From NCBI RefSeq assembly GCF_004135625.1, contig NZ_SDPV01000002.1:620001-684000 (forward strand): a stretch of DNA of 64,000 nt, read 5' to 3'. This document shows, piece by piece, positions 39,075 through 48,252 of the stretch. Position 1 is the first letter of the stretch. Every line of letters begins with the position of its first letter. This stretch comes from Pelagerythrobacter rhizovicinus. GTDB taxonomy: Bacteria; Pseudomonadota; Alphaproteobacteria; Sphingomonadales; Sphingomonadaceae. A program made the position numbers and the translations under genes. The notes beneath the pieces were generated by a model that had not been told where the DNA came from, ran no database searches, and saw only the letters and a program-made list of their open reading frames with translations.

Positions 39075-40112
39075 TCAGGAGTTTTGGTCGAACAGGCCCG
39101 ACTGCGCACCCTTGGGCGGGGTCATCTCGAGGTGCTGCCACCCCGATTCGTTGAGGCAGCGCCCGCGCGCGGTTCGCGCGACCAGGCCTAACTGGATCAG
39201 GTAGGGCTCCACCACTTCCTCCACCGTGTCACGCGGCTCGGCAAGGCCCGCGGCGAGCGTCTCCACGCCCACCGGGCCGCCGCGGTAAGTGGTCGCGATC
39301 ATGGTCAGGTAGCGCCGGTCCATTGCGTCGAGGCCCAGCCGGTCGATCTCCAGCCGGGTCAGCGCCTCGTCGGCAACCTTGCGGGTCACCGTGCCGTCGC
39401 CCGCGACGTGGGCGAAGTCGCGCACGCGCCGCAGCAGGCGGCCCGCGACCCGCGGCGTGCCGCGGCTGCGGCGGGCGATCTCGCGTGCGCCCGCAGGGTC
39501 GATCTCCATCCCCAGCAGCCGCGCGCCGCGCGTGACGACGAGGTCGAGCTCCTCATGGGTATAGAAGTTGAGCCGCACGGGAATGCCGAAGCGGTCGCGC
39601 AGCGGCGTCGTCAGCAGGCCCTGCCGGGTGGTCGCGCCGACCAGCGTGAACGGCGGCAGATCGATCCGCACGCTGCGCGCCGAGGGGCCTTCGCCGATGA
39701 TCAGATCGAGCGCGCGGTCCTCCATCGCCGGATAGAGCACTTCCTCGACCACCGGATTGAGCCGGTGGATCTCGTCGATGAACAGCACGTCGTGCGGCTC
39801 GAGATTGGTCAGCAGCGCGGCCAGATCGCCCGCCTTGGCGATCACGGGCCCGCTGGTGGCGCGGAACCCCACGCCCAGCTCCTTGGCCACGATCTGCGCC
39901 AGCGTGGTCTTGCCGAGGCCGGGCGGGCCGAAGAACAGCACATGGTCCATCGCCTCCTGGCGCGACCGCGCGCTCTCGATGAACACGCGTAGGTTCTCGC
40001 GCGCCGCCTCCTGCCCGATGAACTCGCCGAGCGATTTCGGCCGCAGCGCGGCGTCCACGTCGCCGCCCTGGCGTTCGGGCGCGGTCAGCCGGGAGGGATC
40101 GTCGAGGTTCAC
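39075..40112 (-). CDS. ruvB: Holliday junction branch migration DNA helicase RuvB
   Basis: A 345-aa AAA+ motor. Walker A is [12 protein letters not shown], Walker B is [11 protein letters not shown], sensor 1 is [12 protein letters not shown] and the arginine finger region is PLRDRFGI. The C-terminal winged helix contains [20 protein letters not shown]. It starts at GTG 40112 with GGGAGGGG upstream and overlaps the DoxX gene by 4 bases. RuvB drives branch migration with RuvA, encoded two genes upstream. Confidence 0.96.
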   Translation of the reverse strand: MNLDDPSRLTAPERQGGDVDAALRPKSLGEFIGQEAARENLRVFIESARSRQEAMDHVLFFGPPGLGKTTLAQIVAKELGVGFRATSGPVIAKAGDLAALLTNLEPHDVLFIDEIHRLNPVVEEVLYPAMEDRALDLIIGEGPSARSVRIDLPPFTLVGATTRQGLLTTPLRDRFGIPVRLNFYTHEELDLVVTRGARLLGMEIDPAGAREIARRSRGTPRVAGRLLRRVRDFAHVAGDGTVTRKVADEALTRLEIDRLGLDAMDRRYLTMIATTYRGGPVGVETLAAGLAEPRDTVEEVVEPYLIQLGLVARTARGRCLNESGWQHLEMTPPKGAQSGLFDQNS

Positions 40113-40525
40113 CGGCCCCTCCCGAAGAACCCGTCGAGGCCGAACCTGCCCGATCCCGACGCCGCGAAATGCAACCCCAGGAACACCAGCACGATCGCCG
40201 GCCACCAGCCGCGGAACGGCTCGTTCACATGCACCATGACGACCGCCACGGCGAAGTTGGCAGCGATCAGCAATCCGGCCCAGCGAGTCAGCAGGCCCAC
40301 GACCAGCAGCGCGCCGCAGCCGAACTGCACCGCGACCGAGAACGGCGCGAGCAGCCACGGCACAGGAAAGCCGAACTGGTCGAGGAACTGCACGAACTCG
40401 TTCATACGAGCGCGGCTGGTCACGTTGTCCCAGGTCTCGTGCATCAGGAAGCCGCCGGTCAGCGCGCGCAGACCGAACAGCGTGAGATCGCTCCAGCGGG
40501 AGAGATGACCGAGTGCGAGCCTCAC
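40109..40525 (-). CDS. DoxX family membrane protein
   Basis: A 138-aa membrane protein with four helices. It has the [16 protein letters not shown] start, the [20 protein letters not shown] middle and [20 protein letters not shown] end of the DoxX/quinol-oxidase-like family. It starts at GTG 40525, overlapping the ruvA stop, and its stop overlaps the ruvB start, so it is embedded within a ruvA-doxX-ruvB operon. A role in DNA repair is not implied by the protein itself; redox or membrane-stress function is more likely. Confidence 0.87.
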   Translation of the reverse strand: MRLALGHLSRWSDLTLFGLRALTGGFLMHETWDNVTSRARMNEFVQFLDQFGFPVPWLLAPFSVAVQFGCGALLVVGLLTRWAGLLIAANFAVAVVMVHVNEPFRGWWPAIVLVFLGLHFAASGSGRFGLDGFFGRGR

Positions 40526-41124
40526 CCCGCCGCCCTCTTCAGCGCGACGCGGATCAGGTCGCTCTCGCTGGCGCCTTCGCCGAGTTCCCCCTGCGCGGCG
40601 GCGACGGCGCGGGCGGCGACGGCGGGCTTGAAGCCAAGGTTCTCGAGCGCGGAGACCGCGTCGGCGCTGGCCCCGCCCGCCGGGGTGGCGGGCACCGCGC
40701 CCGCTCCGCCTCCGCCCGGCAGCGCGCCGGCCTTGTCCTTCAGCTCGTTGACGATGCGGCTTGCCAGCTTTGGGCCGACGCCCTGCGCGCGTGCGACCAT
40801 CGCTGCATCGCCGCCCCCGCAGGCGGCCTGCAACTCGCCCGTCGACAATGCGGAGAGAATCGCCAGCGCGACTTTGCTGCCCACGCCTTGCACCTGGGTC
40901 AGCAGGCGGAACCAGTCGCGCTCGGCGCCTTCCGCGAAGCCGAGCAGACGCATGTCGTTCTCGCTCACCTGCAGATCGGTGTAGACGGTGCAGGCCTCGC
41001 CCGGCTCGCCCAGGGCAGCGAGAGTCTTCGACGAGCAGTGGACGAGATAGCCGACGCCCGCGACGTCGATTACGGCCCAGTCGGCACCGGTTTCGTCGAG
41101 CAGCCCCTTCAGCTTGGCAATCAT
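40522..41124 (-). CDS. ruvA: Holliday junction branch migration protein RuvA
   Basis: A 200-aa protein. Domain I (OB fold) starts [11 protein letters not shown]; domain II holds two helix-hairpin-helix motifs, [20 protein letters not shown] and [20 protein letters not shown]; an acidic/Gly linker precedes domain III ([20 protein letters not shown]), which contacts RuvB. It is the first gene of the operon. ruvC is not in the window. Confidence 0.96.
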   Translation of the reverse strand: MIAKLKGLLDETGADWAVIDVAGVGYLVHCSSKTLAALGEPGEACTVYTDLQVSENDMRLLGFAEGAERDWFRLLTQVQGVGSKVALAILSALSTGELQAACGGGDAAMVARAQGVGPKLASRIVNELKDKAGALPGGGGAGAVPATPAGGASADAVSALENLGFKPAVAARAVAAAQGELGEGASESDLIRVALKRAAG

Positions 41125-41265
41125 GATTTGTTCCTGCCCGAGCGTGGGCGGTTTGGCCAGTGCCGGCGTTGTCTTGTCCGCAGGCCTGCACCTTTGCGCG
41201 AAACAAAGATTCCTTCCTCCCCGAAAGTTGGACACGCGGAAAATCTTGCGCCACATCCTCACGCC

Positions 41266-42333
41266 ATGAGCTGGAACACATTCGGGCGGGTCTTCCGCAT
41301 GACGACCTGGGGGGAGAGCCACGGCCCCGCGCTGGGCGCGCTGGTCGACGGGTGCCCGCCGGGGCTCGAGCTTTCCGAGCAGCAGATCCAGCCGTTCCTC
41401 GATGCGCGGCGGCCGGGGCAGTCGAAGTTCACCACCCAGCGGCAGGAAGCCGATCGGGTGAAGATCCTGTCCGGCACGTTCGAAGGGCGGACGACCGGCA
41501 CGCCGATTTCGCTGATGATCGAGAACACCGATCAGCGCTCCAAGGACTATTCGGAAATCGCCGCCGCCTATCGCCCGGGCCATGCCGACTACGCTTACGA
41601 CGCGAAGTACGGCCTGCGCGACTATCGCGGCGGCGGGCGCAGCTCGGCGCGCGAGACGGCGGCGCGGGTCGCGGCGGGCGCGGTGGCGCGGCTGGTGATC
41701 CCGGAAGTGACGATCACCGCCTATGTCGTCCAGATCGGCAACGATGCGATCGACCGCGAGGCGATGAACCTCGACACGATCGGCGACAATCCGTTCTTCT
41801 GTCCCGATTCCTGGGCGGCCAAGCGCTGGGAAGACCTGATCGACCAGGCCCGAAAGGACGGCTCCAGCCTCGGCGCGGTGGTCGAATGCGTGGCCGAGGG
41901 TGTACCCGCCGGCTGGGGCGCGCCGGTCTACGCCAAGCTCGACGCCGACCTCGCCGCCGCCATGATGGGGATCAACGCGGTCAAAGGCGTGGAGATCGGT
42001 GACGGCTTCGGCGCCGCGGCGCTGCGCGGCGAGGAAAACGCCGACCCGATGCGCCCGGGCGAGAACGGGCCCGAGTTCGCCGCCAACCACGCGGGCGGCA
42101 CCGCGGGCGGCATCGCCACCGGCCAGCCGGTCGTCTGCCGCGTCGCCTTCAAGCCGACCAGTTCGATCCTGACCCCGGTCGACTCGATCACTCGCGACGG
42201 CGAGGCGACGCAAGTCCGCACCAAGGGCCGCCACGACCCCTGCGTCGGCATCCGCGGCACGCCGGTGGTTGCCGCGATGATGGCGCTGGTGCTTGCCGAC
42301 CATAAGCTGTTGCACCGGGCGCAATGCTCATAA
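41266..42333 (+). CDS. aroC: Chorismate synthase
   Basis: A 355-aa enzyme that converts EPSP to chorismate with reduced FMN, the last step of the shikimate trunk. Signatures are [40 protein letters not shown] and the C-terminal [20 protein letters not shown]. The ATG at 41266 starts the conserved N-terminus. It is divergent from the ruvA operon. Confidence 0.97.
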   Translation: MSWNTFGRVFRMTTWGESHGPALGALVDGCPPGLELSEQQIQPFLDARRPGQSKFTTQRQEADRVKILSGTFEGRTTGTPISLMIENTDQRSKDYSEIAAAYRPGHADYAYDAKYGLRDYRGGGRSSARETAARVAAGAVARLVIPEVTITAYVVQIGNDAIDREAMNLDTIGDNPFFCPDSWAAKRWEDLIDQARKDGSSLGAVVECVAEGVPAGWGAPVYAKLDADLAAAMMGINAVKGVEIGDGFGAAALRGEENADPMRPGENGPEFAANHAGGTAGGIATGQPVVCRVAFKPTSSILTPVDSITRDGEATQVRTKGRHDPCVGIRGTPVVAAMMALVLADHKLLHRAQCS

Positions 42334-42361
42334 CGTATCTGTTGCGCTTTTTGAAAGTTCC

Positions 42362-42398
42362 ATCGTCGTGATCGATTATTCCGATGTTCGCAATCGCA
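42362..42398. promoter_or_regulatory. OxyR-like binding site before ahpC
   Basis: The stretch reads ATCG-N7-CGAT-N7-ATGT-N7-CGCA, i.e. four tetrads at exactly 7-base spacing as in OxyR operators, with the first two matching ATxG/CxAT well. It lies about 75 bases upstream of ahpC. No oxyR gene is visible in the window, so this rests on spacing alone. Confidence 0.4.
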
Positions 42399-42471
42399 CA
42401 AAAACGCTTTTTTTGATCTGGCGGGACCTTATCTGAAGCCTCGAGTTTCACCCCAAAAAGAGGATTCAGAG

Positions 42472-43038
42472 ATGGGTATCATTGGCAGCACGATCCAGCC
42501 GTTCAAGGCGACCGCCTTCCAGAAGGGCAAGGACTTCTTCGAGGTTTCCGACGAGGACCTGAAGGGCAAGTGGGCCGTGTTCTTCTTCTATCCGGCCGAC
42601 TTCACGTTCGTCTGCCCGACCGAGCTCGAAGACCTCGGCGAGAAGTATCACATGCTCCAGCAGATGGGCGTCGACGTCTACGCGGTCAGCACCGATACGC
42701 ACTTCAGCCACAAGGCGTGGCACGATACGTCGGAGAAAATCGGCAAGCTCGAGTTCGCCTTCCTGGGCGACCAGAACCACATCCTTGCCAACAACTTCGG
42801 CGTGCTGCGCGAAGGCGCCGGCCTCGCCGACCGTGCGACGTTCGTGGTCGATCCCGACGGCGTGATCCAGATCATGGAAATCACCTGCGAAGGCGTCGGC
42901 CGCAATGCCAACGAGCTGACCCGCAAGATCAAGGCGGCGCAGTATGTCCGCGAGAACCCGGGCCAGGTCTGCCCGGCGGCGTGGGAAGAAGGCAGCGAAA
43001 CGCTGGCTCCCTCGCTCGACCTCGTCGGCAAGCTCTAA
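42472..43038 (+). CDS. ahpC: Alkyl hydroperoxide reductase subunit C (2-Cys peroxiredoxin)
   Basis: A 188-aa typical 2-Cys peroxiredoxin. The peroxidatic Cys is in [15 protein letters not shown], and the resolving Cys is in [11 protein letters not shown]. It detoxifies hydrogen peroxide and organic peroxides and is re-reduced by AhpF, encoded 248 bases downstream. AAGAGGA lies upstream of the ATG. Hairpins after the stop could stabilise its mRNA relative to ahpF. Confidence 0.97.
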   Translation: MGIIGSTIQPFKATAFQKGKDFFEVSDEDLKGKWAVFFFYPADFTFVCPTELEDLGEKYHMLQQMGVDVYAVSTDTHFSHKAWHDTSEKIGKLEFAFLGDQNHILANNFGVLREGAGLADRATFVVDPDGVIQIMEITCEGVGRNANELTRKIKAAQYVRENPGQVCPAAWEEGSETLAPSLDLVGKL

Positions 43039-43059
43039 GCTTAGCGACAGAACACAGGA

Positions 43060-43079
43060 ACCCGGGCTTCGGCCCGGGT
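43060..43079. terminator. UUCG-capped hairpin after ahpC
   Basis: A perfect 8-bp stem ACCCGGGC/GCCCGGGT closed by a TTCG tetraloop starts 21 bases after the ahpC stop. There is no T tract, so it may act as an mRNA stabiliser or attenuator rather than a full terminator. Confidence 0.5.
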
Positions 43080-43086
43080 CACGTGG

Positions 43087-43126
43087 AAGGCCCGGGGCAC
43101 CTCCCCCCTCCCCCGCCCCGGGCCTT
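43087..43126. terminator. Second long hairpin between ahpC and ahpF
   Basis: A perfect 12-bp stem AAGGCCCGGGGC/GCCCCGGGCCTT encloses a pyrimidine-rich 16-base loop. It follows the tetraloop hairpin by seven bases. Strong enough to limit read-through into ahpF. Confidence 0.5.
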
Positions 43127-43145
43127 CATACGCCGCCTCCTCCCC

Positions 43146-43260
43146 GTCGTTGCGAGGAGCGCGAGCGACGAAGCAATCCATGATCCGAACGCGCCAGCGT
43201 CGCATCGGCAGCGAGGTCGCATCGTGGGTTGCCGCGCCGCCTCCGGCGACTCGCAATGAC
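43146..43260. repeat. 115-bp palindromic intergenic element
   Basis: Bounded by GTCGTTGCGAG and CTCGCAATGAC as inverted ends, with the inner segment GACGAAGCAATCCATGATC. This resembles a dispersed intergenic element of sphingomonads. It lies in the ahpC-ahpF gap and ends 26 bases before the ahpF start. Confidence 0.6.
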
Positions 43261-43286
43261 CGCTTACCGAATCAGGAGTTCACCCC

Positions 43287-44873
43287 ATGCTCGACACCGC
43301 GATGAAGCAGCAGCTTAAGCAGTACCTCGCCAATCTGCGCGAGCCGATCGAGCTTGTCGCTTCCCTCGGCGACGATGCGAAGTCCGGTGAAACCCGCGCG
43401 CTCCTGACCGAGATCGCCGAGCTGCACGAGCATGTCTCGGTGCAGTTCGACGGGACCGATGCGCGTAAGCCGAGCTTCATCATCCGCCGCGCGTCCGATG
43501 CCGAGAAGTGGGTCCGCTTCGCCGGCCTGCCGATGGGGCACGAGTTCACTTCCCTGGTGCTCGCGCTGCTCTGGGCCGGCGGCCATCCGCCCAAGGCCGA
43601 TCCCGAGACGATCGCGGCGATCGAGCGGCTCGAGGGCGACTACAACTTCGAGATGTATTTCTCGCTGAGCTGCCATAACTGCCCCGACGTGGTGCAGGCG
43701 CTCACGCTGATGGCGCTTACCAATTCGCGCATCACGGCGACGCTGATCGAAGGCGGCACGTTCAAGGACGAGGTCGAGGCGCGCGACGTGATGGCTGTGC
43801 CCGCGACGTTCCTCAACGGCGAGCCGTTCTTCAACGGCAAGATGAGCCTGGAGGACGTCCTCGCCAGGCTCGACTCCGACGCTGGCGAGCGCCAGGCGGC
43901 CAAGCTGGCCGAGAAGGAGCCGTTCGAAGTGCTCGTGGTCGGCGGCGGACCCGCGGGGGCCTCGGCCGCGATCTATACCGCGCGCAAGGGCTTCAGCACC
44001 GGCATCGCGGCCGAACGCTTCGGCGGCCAGCTCCACGACACGCTCGGGATCGAGAACCTGACCGGCACGACCTATACCGAAGGTCCCAAGCTGGCGGCGC
44101 AGCTCGAGGCCCATGTGGGCGAGTACGAGGTCGACCTGATGGACCGCCTGCAGGCGGAAAAGCTGGTCCCCGCGACCCAGCCGGGCGGCCTGCACGAAAT
44201 CGTGTTCGCCAACGGCGCGTCGCTCAAGACGCGTTCGCTGATCCTCGCGACCGGCGCCCGCTGGCGCAACCTCGGCGTGCCGGGCGAGGCCGAATACCGC
44301 AACAAGGGCGTGGCCTATTGTCCGCACTGCGACGGCCCGCTGTTCAAAGGCAAGCGCATCGCGGTGATCGGCGGCGGCAACTCGGGCGTCGAGGCGGCGA
44401 TCGACCTCGCCAAGATCGTCGATCACGTCACCGTGATCGAGTTCGACACCAAGCTTCGCGCCGACGAGGTGCTGCAGGCCAAGCTGCGCAGTATGGGCAA
44501 CGTCGAGGTGCTCACCAACGCGCAAACGACCGAGATCACCGGCGACGGCAGCCGGGTGAACGGTCTCGTCTACAAGGGCCGCGCGAGCGGCGAGGAGCAC
44601 CGCGTCGAGCTGGCCGGGGTGTTCGTCCAGATTGGCCTCGTGCCCAACACCGAATGGCTCAAGGACAGCGGCCTCGCGCTCAGCAAGTTCGGCGAGATCG
44701 AGATCGACGGCGACGCGGCGACCAATCTCCCCGGCGTCTTCGCCGCGGGCGACTGCACGACCGTGCCTTACAAGCAGATCGTGATCGCCATGGGCGAAGG
44801 CTCCAAGGCGGCGCTCAGCGCGTTCGACTACCTGATCCGCACCGAACCGGTGGAGGTGGCGGAGGCGGCCTGA
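43287..44873 (+). CDS. ahpF: Alkyl hydroperoxide reductase subunit F
   Basis: A 528-aa flavoprotein that passes electrons from NADH to AhpC. The N-terminal tandem thioredoxin-fold domain has the redox centre CHNCPD (near residue 130); the FAD domain opens with [19 protein letters not shown]; the second redox pair is in [12 protein letters not shown], followed by the NADH-binding [26 protein letters not shown] precedes the ATG at 43287. Length is typical. Confidence 0.97.
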   Translation: MLDTAMKQQLKQYLANLREPIELVASLGDDAKSGETRALLTEIAELHEHVSVQFDGTDARKPSFIIRRASDAEKWVRFAGLPMGHEFTSLVLALLWAGGHPPKADPETIAAIERLEGDYNFEMYFSLSCHNCPDVVQALTLMALTNSRITATLIEGGTFKDEVEARDVMAVPATFLNGEPFFNGKMSLEDVLARLDSDAGERQAAKLAEKEPFEVLVVGGGPAGASAAIYTARKGFSTGIAAERFGGQLHDTLGIENLTGTTYTEGPKLAAQLEAHVGEYEVDLMDRLQAEKLVPATQPGGLHEIVFANGASLKTRSLILATGARWRNLGVPGEAEYRNKGVAYCPHCDGPLFKGKRIAVIGGGNSGVEAAIDLAKIVDHVTVIEFDTKLRADEVLQAKLRSMGNVEVLTNAQTTEITGDGSRVNGLVYKGRASGEEHRVELAGVFVQIGLVPNTEWLKDSGLALSKFGEIEIDGDAATNLPGVFAAGDCTTVPYKQIVIAMGEGSKAALSAFDYLIRTEPVEVAEAA

Positions 44874-44897
44874 GGAGGCGCCTAGAGACCCCTCCGA

Positions 44898-44952
44898 GTC
44901 CCCGCGCAGGCGGGGACCTCAGGCCACCGGCGCTTCGCCCTATAGCCTGAGG
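44898..44952. terminator. Paired hairpins between convergent ahpF and smr genes
   Basis: A perfect stem GTCCCCGC/GCGGGGAC with a GCAG loop is followed at once by CCTCAGG/CCTGAGG around a longer loop. Similar GCGGGGAC palindromes are dispersed in sphingomonads. They sit between two convergent genes. Confidence 0.45.
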
Positions 44953-45003
44953 ACCACCAGGCGGCCCAGGGCCCCCCGCCTCCGCGGGGCTCGGGAGCTT
45001 CGG

Positions 45004-45585
45004 TCACCTCCGCCGCTTGAGCACCAGATAAAGCGCACCCTCGCCCCCGTGGCGGCGGTGCGCTTTTCGTATCGCGGCGATGTCGGAGCCATGCGGCCCG
45101 GCGGCGAGCCAGTCGAGGATCTTCGCCCGGATCGCGCCCCGGCGGCTGCCCCGGTCGGCGGCGTCGACAGGGCGCGGCTTGCCCGCGATCAGCAGGATCA
45201 CGCGCGCGCCCATGGCCTTGGCCTGGAACAGTCCGCTCTCCAGCCGCGCGTGCGCCGCATCGAGGGTATGCCCGTGCAGATCGAGCGTGAAGTCGGGCGC
45301 CACGCTGCCCGCCTTGAAGCGCCGTTCCCAATGCGAATCGAGCCCCTCCTCCACCTTAGCGGAAGGGGCGCTGGCCGGAGCTCGCTGGAGAGGCACGGGC
45401 CGCGTTCCGGACCCCGGCGGCTTGGCGGATTTGGCAGGCGGTTTCGGAGGCGCTTTGGTCGAAGGCTTCGGGTTAGCGGGCGCGGTCCGTGCCCGGGGGC
45501 GGAGAGGGTGCAGCGGCGTCACCGTGGCCGCGAGGCGTTCCCATGCCGCCTTCTCCGCCTCGCTCAATCCGCGCGGGGCGCTCAT
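45004..45585 (-). CDS. Smr/MutS2-C domain (DUF) protein
   Basis: A 193-aa protein with a Pro/Ala/Lys-rich N-terminal half (APANPKPSTKAPPKPPAKSA) and a C-terminal Smr domain: FTLDLHGHTLDAAHARLESG (D-L-H-G motif) and ARVILLIAGKPRPV with the glycine loop AGPHGSDIAAIRKAHRRHGG. Smr domains nick or bind DNA or RNA; in stand-alone bacterial forms the role is often ribosome-linked. ATG 45585 overlaps the mltA stop by 4 bases. Confidence 0.88.
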   Translation of the reverse strand: MSAPRGLSEAEKAAWERLAATVTPLHPLRPRARTAPANPKPSTKAPPKPPAKSAKPPGSGTRPVPLQRAPASAPSAKVEEGLDSHWERRFKAGSVAPDFTLDLHGHTLDAAHARLESGLFQAKAMGARVILLIAGKPRPVDAADRGSRRGAIRAKILDWLAAGPHGSDIAAIRKAHRRHGGEGALYLVLKRRR

Positions 45586-46766
45586 CGCCCGTTGAGGCGC
45601 GCGACGGTTCCCTTCGGCAGCAGCACCAGCGCCTGGCCGCGCGCGCTCATGCCGCCGGCGATCCGCCGCGCATCCTCGCCCGCGCCCCAGAACGTGTCGA
45701 AGCGGTTGGCACCCTTGATCGCGCCGCCGGTGTCCTGAGCCACCCACAGGCCCCGCGCTTCGGGCCGGTCGACGTCGAGCCACACCGGCGCGCCATAGGG
45801 GACGAAGGCGGGGTCGACCGCGACCGAGCTTTCGCGCCGCACCGGCACTCCGATCGAGCCGAGCGGTCCGTCGCCCTTCAGCTCCTGGAAGAAGACCCAG
45901 CTCTTGTTGAGCCGCATGAGTTCGCGGCCTTCCTCCGGGTTCTCGCGAACATAGGCCATGATGCCCTGCATCGAGCCGGGATACTGGCCCGGCCCATCGC
46001 CGATCAGTCCGCGCTCGCGCATGACGCGCCCTATGCCGACGTATTCGCGTCCGTTCTGTCCGGCGTAGCCGATCCGCATGACGCTGCCGTCGGGCGCGAC
46101 GAGGCGGCCCGAGCCTTGAATCTGCAGGAAAAAGAACTCGACCGGATCGGCCGCCCAAGCGATCTCCAGCCCGCGGCCTGCAAGCGCGCCATCCTCGATC
46201 TGTGCGCGATCGTAGTAGAGGGTGAAATCGCCGTTCTCGTTGTAACGGCCGAGCGGCGGACGACCCGTGCGCTCGCTTTCGGGCACGTTCTCGGGCCAGG
46301 CGCGGACGAGGTCGCGCGGCAGGGCATAGACCGGCACGTCGTAGCCCGGGATGCGCCTGCGGCTGCCCCGGATTTCGGGCTCGAAGTATCCTGTGGCGAA
46401 GGCCGCGCCGTCACCGATGCGCGCGGTTTCGAAGTGCTGGCGGAAGAACTCGCGCCCCCGGTCGTGGGGCCAGGTCCTCGCCGCATCACATGCGGACCGC
46501 CAGTCATCGGGGTAGGTCAGCCCGCTCGCGTCGGGGCGCGTCAGCAGCACGGGGCAGCTCTCGAGGAAAGCGGCCAGTGCCATGCCTGCGTCGGCGGCGT
46601 CGAACGCCAGCGAGTCGAGGCGCGGCCCCACGGCGACGCCGGCGAACGCCGCACTGGTCACGGCCGTGGGCGGAGGCGAGCCGGGGCGGGACGGCGCTTG
46701 TCCCCCCGGAACGATCGTGCAGCCGGTCATCAGGGCCAGCGCGGCCAGTATCCCCCAGCGGCGCAT
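45582..46766 (-). CDS. mltA: Membrane-bound lytic murein transglycosylase A
   Basis: A 394-aa lipoprotein. The signal ends in the lipobox LMTGC. The MltA domain contains ATGYFEPEIRGSRRRIPGYD and FFLQIQGSGRLVAPDGSVM; the C-terminal 3D domain has WVAQDTGGAIKGANRFDTFW with the catalytic-type aspartates. It cleaves the glycan strand to 1,6-anhydroMurNAc at the outer membrane. Order Tim44-mltA-smr beside secB is a common alphaproteobacterial arrangement. Confidence 0.95.
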   Translation of the reverse strand: MRRWGILAALALMTGCTIVPGGQAPSRPGSPPPTAVTSAAFAGVAVGPRLDSLAFDAADAGMALAAFLESCPVLLTRPDASGLTYPDDWRSACDAARTWPHDRGREFFRQHFETARIGDGAAFATGYFEPEIRGSRRRIPGYDVPVYALPRDLVRAWPENVPESERTGRPPLGRYNENGDFTLYYDRAQIEDGALAGRGLEIAWAADPVEFFFLQIQGSGRLVAPDGSVMRIGYAGQNGREYVGIGRVMRERGLIGDGPGQYPGSMQGIMAYVRENPEEGRELMRLNKSWVFFQELKGDGPLGSIGVPVRRESSVAVDPAFVPYGAPVWLDVDRPEARGLWVAQDTGGAIKGANRFDTFWGAGEDARRIAGGMSARGQALVLLPKGTVARLNGR

Positions 46767-46793
46767 GGCCGTCCCTCCCCCTTCAGTCCGAAA

Positions 46794-47444
46794 TCAGCCC
46801 TCGTCGGTCTCGTCGAGCAGCCAGTCCGGATCGGGCGAGTCGACCATGCGGCTGAACGTCCATACGTCGCGGCTCTCGATCGCGTCGTCGAGCGATCCGG
46901 CGATCACGTTGCCCTCGCTGTCGCGGGTGACTGCGGCGACGTCGGAGATGAACTTCACCGCGATGCGCGCCCGGCGTCCGTCGAGTGAGGCGCTGTGAAT
47001 CGTAGCGTCCTCGATCCGGATCAGGCGGTTGTCGAGCGTCTCGCCCGCTTCCTCCCGCGCGGCGATCGCGGCGTCGAAGCCGGCGTAGACGTCATCGTCG
47101 CACAGTTCCTTCAGCGTTTCGCGATCGCCGGTCCAGAATGCCTCCAGCACCATTGCGTAGGCACCCTTGGCGCCTTCGAGAAAGGCGGTGAGATCGAAAT
47201 AGCGGTCGGCGGCGGCGATCTCCTGTACCCCGCGCTCGACCGCCGGGACGACGCCCGCGGGCCGCGGCAGGGGCGGGTTCTGCCGCCGTGCCGGTGCAGC
47301 GGTGGGCGGCGGCGTCTGCTTGCCTTTGTCGAACCGTGTCGGGATCGGCTCCTCCTCGTGCTCGGCACGGCGTCCGAGAACAGAGTAGAGTCGCATGCCC
47401 AGGAAGGCGGCGATCATGGCGAGGATGACGATTTCGTAGATCAC
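46794..47444 (-). CDS. Tim44/TimA family putative adaptor protein
   Basis: A 216-aa protein. It begins with one membrane helix (IYEIVILAMIAAFLGMRLYS), has a Pro-rich linker (TPPPTAAPARRQNPPLPRPA) and ends in a Tim44-like cone domain (KGAYAMVLEAFWTGDRETLK, LDNRLIRIEDATIHSASLDG, WTFSRMVDSPDPDWLLDET). Bacterial relatives are thought to assist assembly at the inner membrane. It starts at GTG 47444 in front of the helix. It is divergent from secB. Confidence 0.85.
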   Translation of the reverse strand: MIYEIVILAMIAAFLGMRLYSVLGRRAEHEEEPIPTRFDKGKQTPPPTAAPARRQNPPLPRPAGVVPAVERGVQEIAAADRYFDLTAFLEGAKGAYAMVLEAFWTGDRETLKELCDDDVYAGFDAAIAAREEAGETLDNRLIRIEDATIHSASLDGRRARIAVKFISDVAAVTRDSEGNVIAGSLDDAIESRDVWTFSRMVDSPDPDWLLDETDEG

Positions 47445-47675
47445 AAAAGCAGTCCGTTTGCATGGTGGACCGGCCAAACGCCGCATCCGGATCAATCGTG
47501 CCCTAGATAGTGGCAAAATACAAATGAACAACGCGTGTCGCACCGCCTTCGATCCGGCCCGGCCCGCACCGAAGCTGCGAGTTGCGACGCCGCGTGCGGG
47601 GTGCTAGGCGCCCGGGCGAGGCCCGCCCTTGCCGGCGGGCACCATTTATCAATCTCGACGAAAGCGTATTCCATC

Positions 47676-48206
47676 ATGGCCGACGAAGGCGACGTCCTCA
47701 CCGATCTCGATCTCGATCCCGCAAACACCGGCAACGGCGCGGACAATCAGCCCGCCGCCGGGATCATCGCGCAATACGTCAAGGACATGTCGGTCGAAGT
47801 GCCCAACGCGCCAGAGTGCTTCCAGTGGAAGGATGCGCCGCAGGTCGATGTGCAGTTCAACATCGCCGCGCGCCAGATCAGCGACGAGGTGCACGAGGTC
47901 GAGCTCAAGATCAACGCCACCGCCAAGGCGGAGAAGGGCAACGTGTTCCTGGTGGAAGTCGCCTATTGCGGCCTCCTGGGCATGCGCAACCTGCCCGAGG
48001 ATCAGGCGCACGCCTTCCTCTACTCGGAAGCGCCGCGCCTGCTGTTCCCCTTCGCCCGCCGCATCCTCGCGGATGCCAGCCGCGATGCGGGCCAGCAGCC
48101 GCTGATGATCGATCCGATCGACTTCAACGGCCTTTACACGCAGCGCCTGCAGCAGAAGCGGCAGGAAGAAGCCGCTGCTGGCGGTCCGCCGGCGGGCGAG
48201 GCCTGA
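47676..48206 (+). CDS. secB: Protein-export chaperone SecB
   Basis: A 176-aa tetrameric chaperone that keeps preproteins unfolded for SecA. Core strands are IIAQYVKDMSVEVPNAPECF, QVDVQFNIAARQISDEVHEV and NVFLVEVAYCGLLGMRNLP, and the C-terminal GLYTQRLQQKRQEE is the usual helix. An acidic N-terminal extension (DEGDVLTDLDLDPANTGNGA) is present. The ATG at 47676 starts this extension; an earlier frame is open but not conserved in style. Confidence 0.94.
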   Translation: MADEGDVLTDLDLDPANTGNGADNQPAAGIIAQYVKDMSVEVPNAPECFQWKDAPQVDVQFNIAARQISDEVHEVELKINATAKAEKGNVFLVEVAYCGLLGMRNLPEDQAHAFLYSEAPRLLFPFARRILADASRDAGQQPLMIDPIDFNGLYTQRLQQKRQEEAAAGGPPAGEA

Positions 48207-48252
48207 GCTTCCGCGCCCTCCCACCGATCGGTAGCGGGAAGGGCAAGGTGGC

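Noticed and set aside
43272-44600. Minus-strand frame of 442 codons antisense to ahpF
   Set aside because: It is a mirror frame caused by GC-biased codon use in ahpF.
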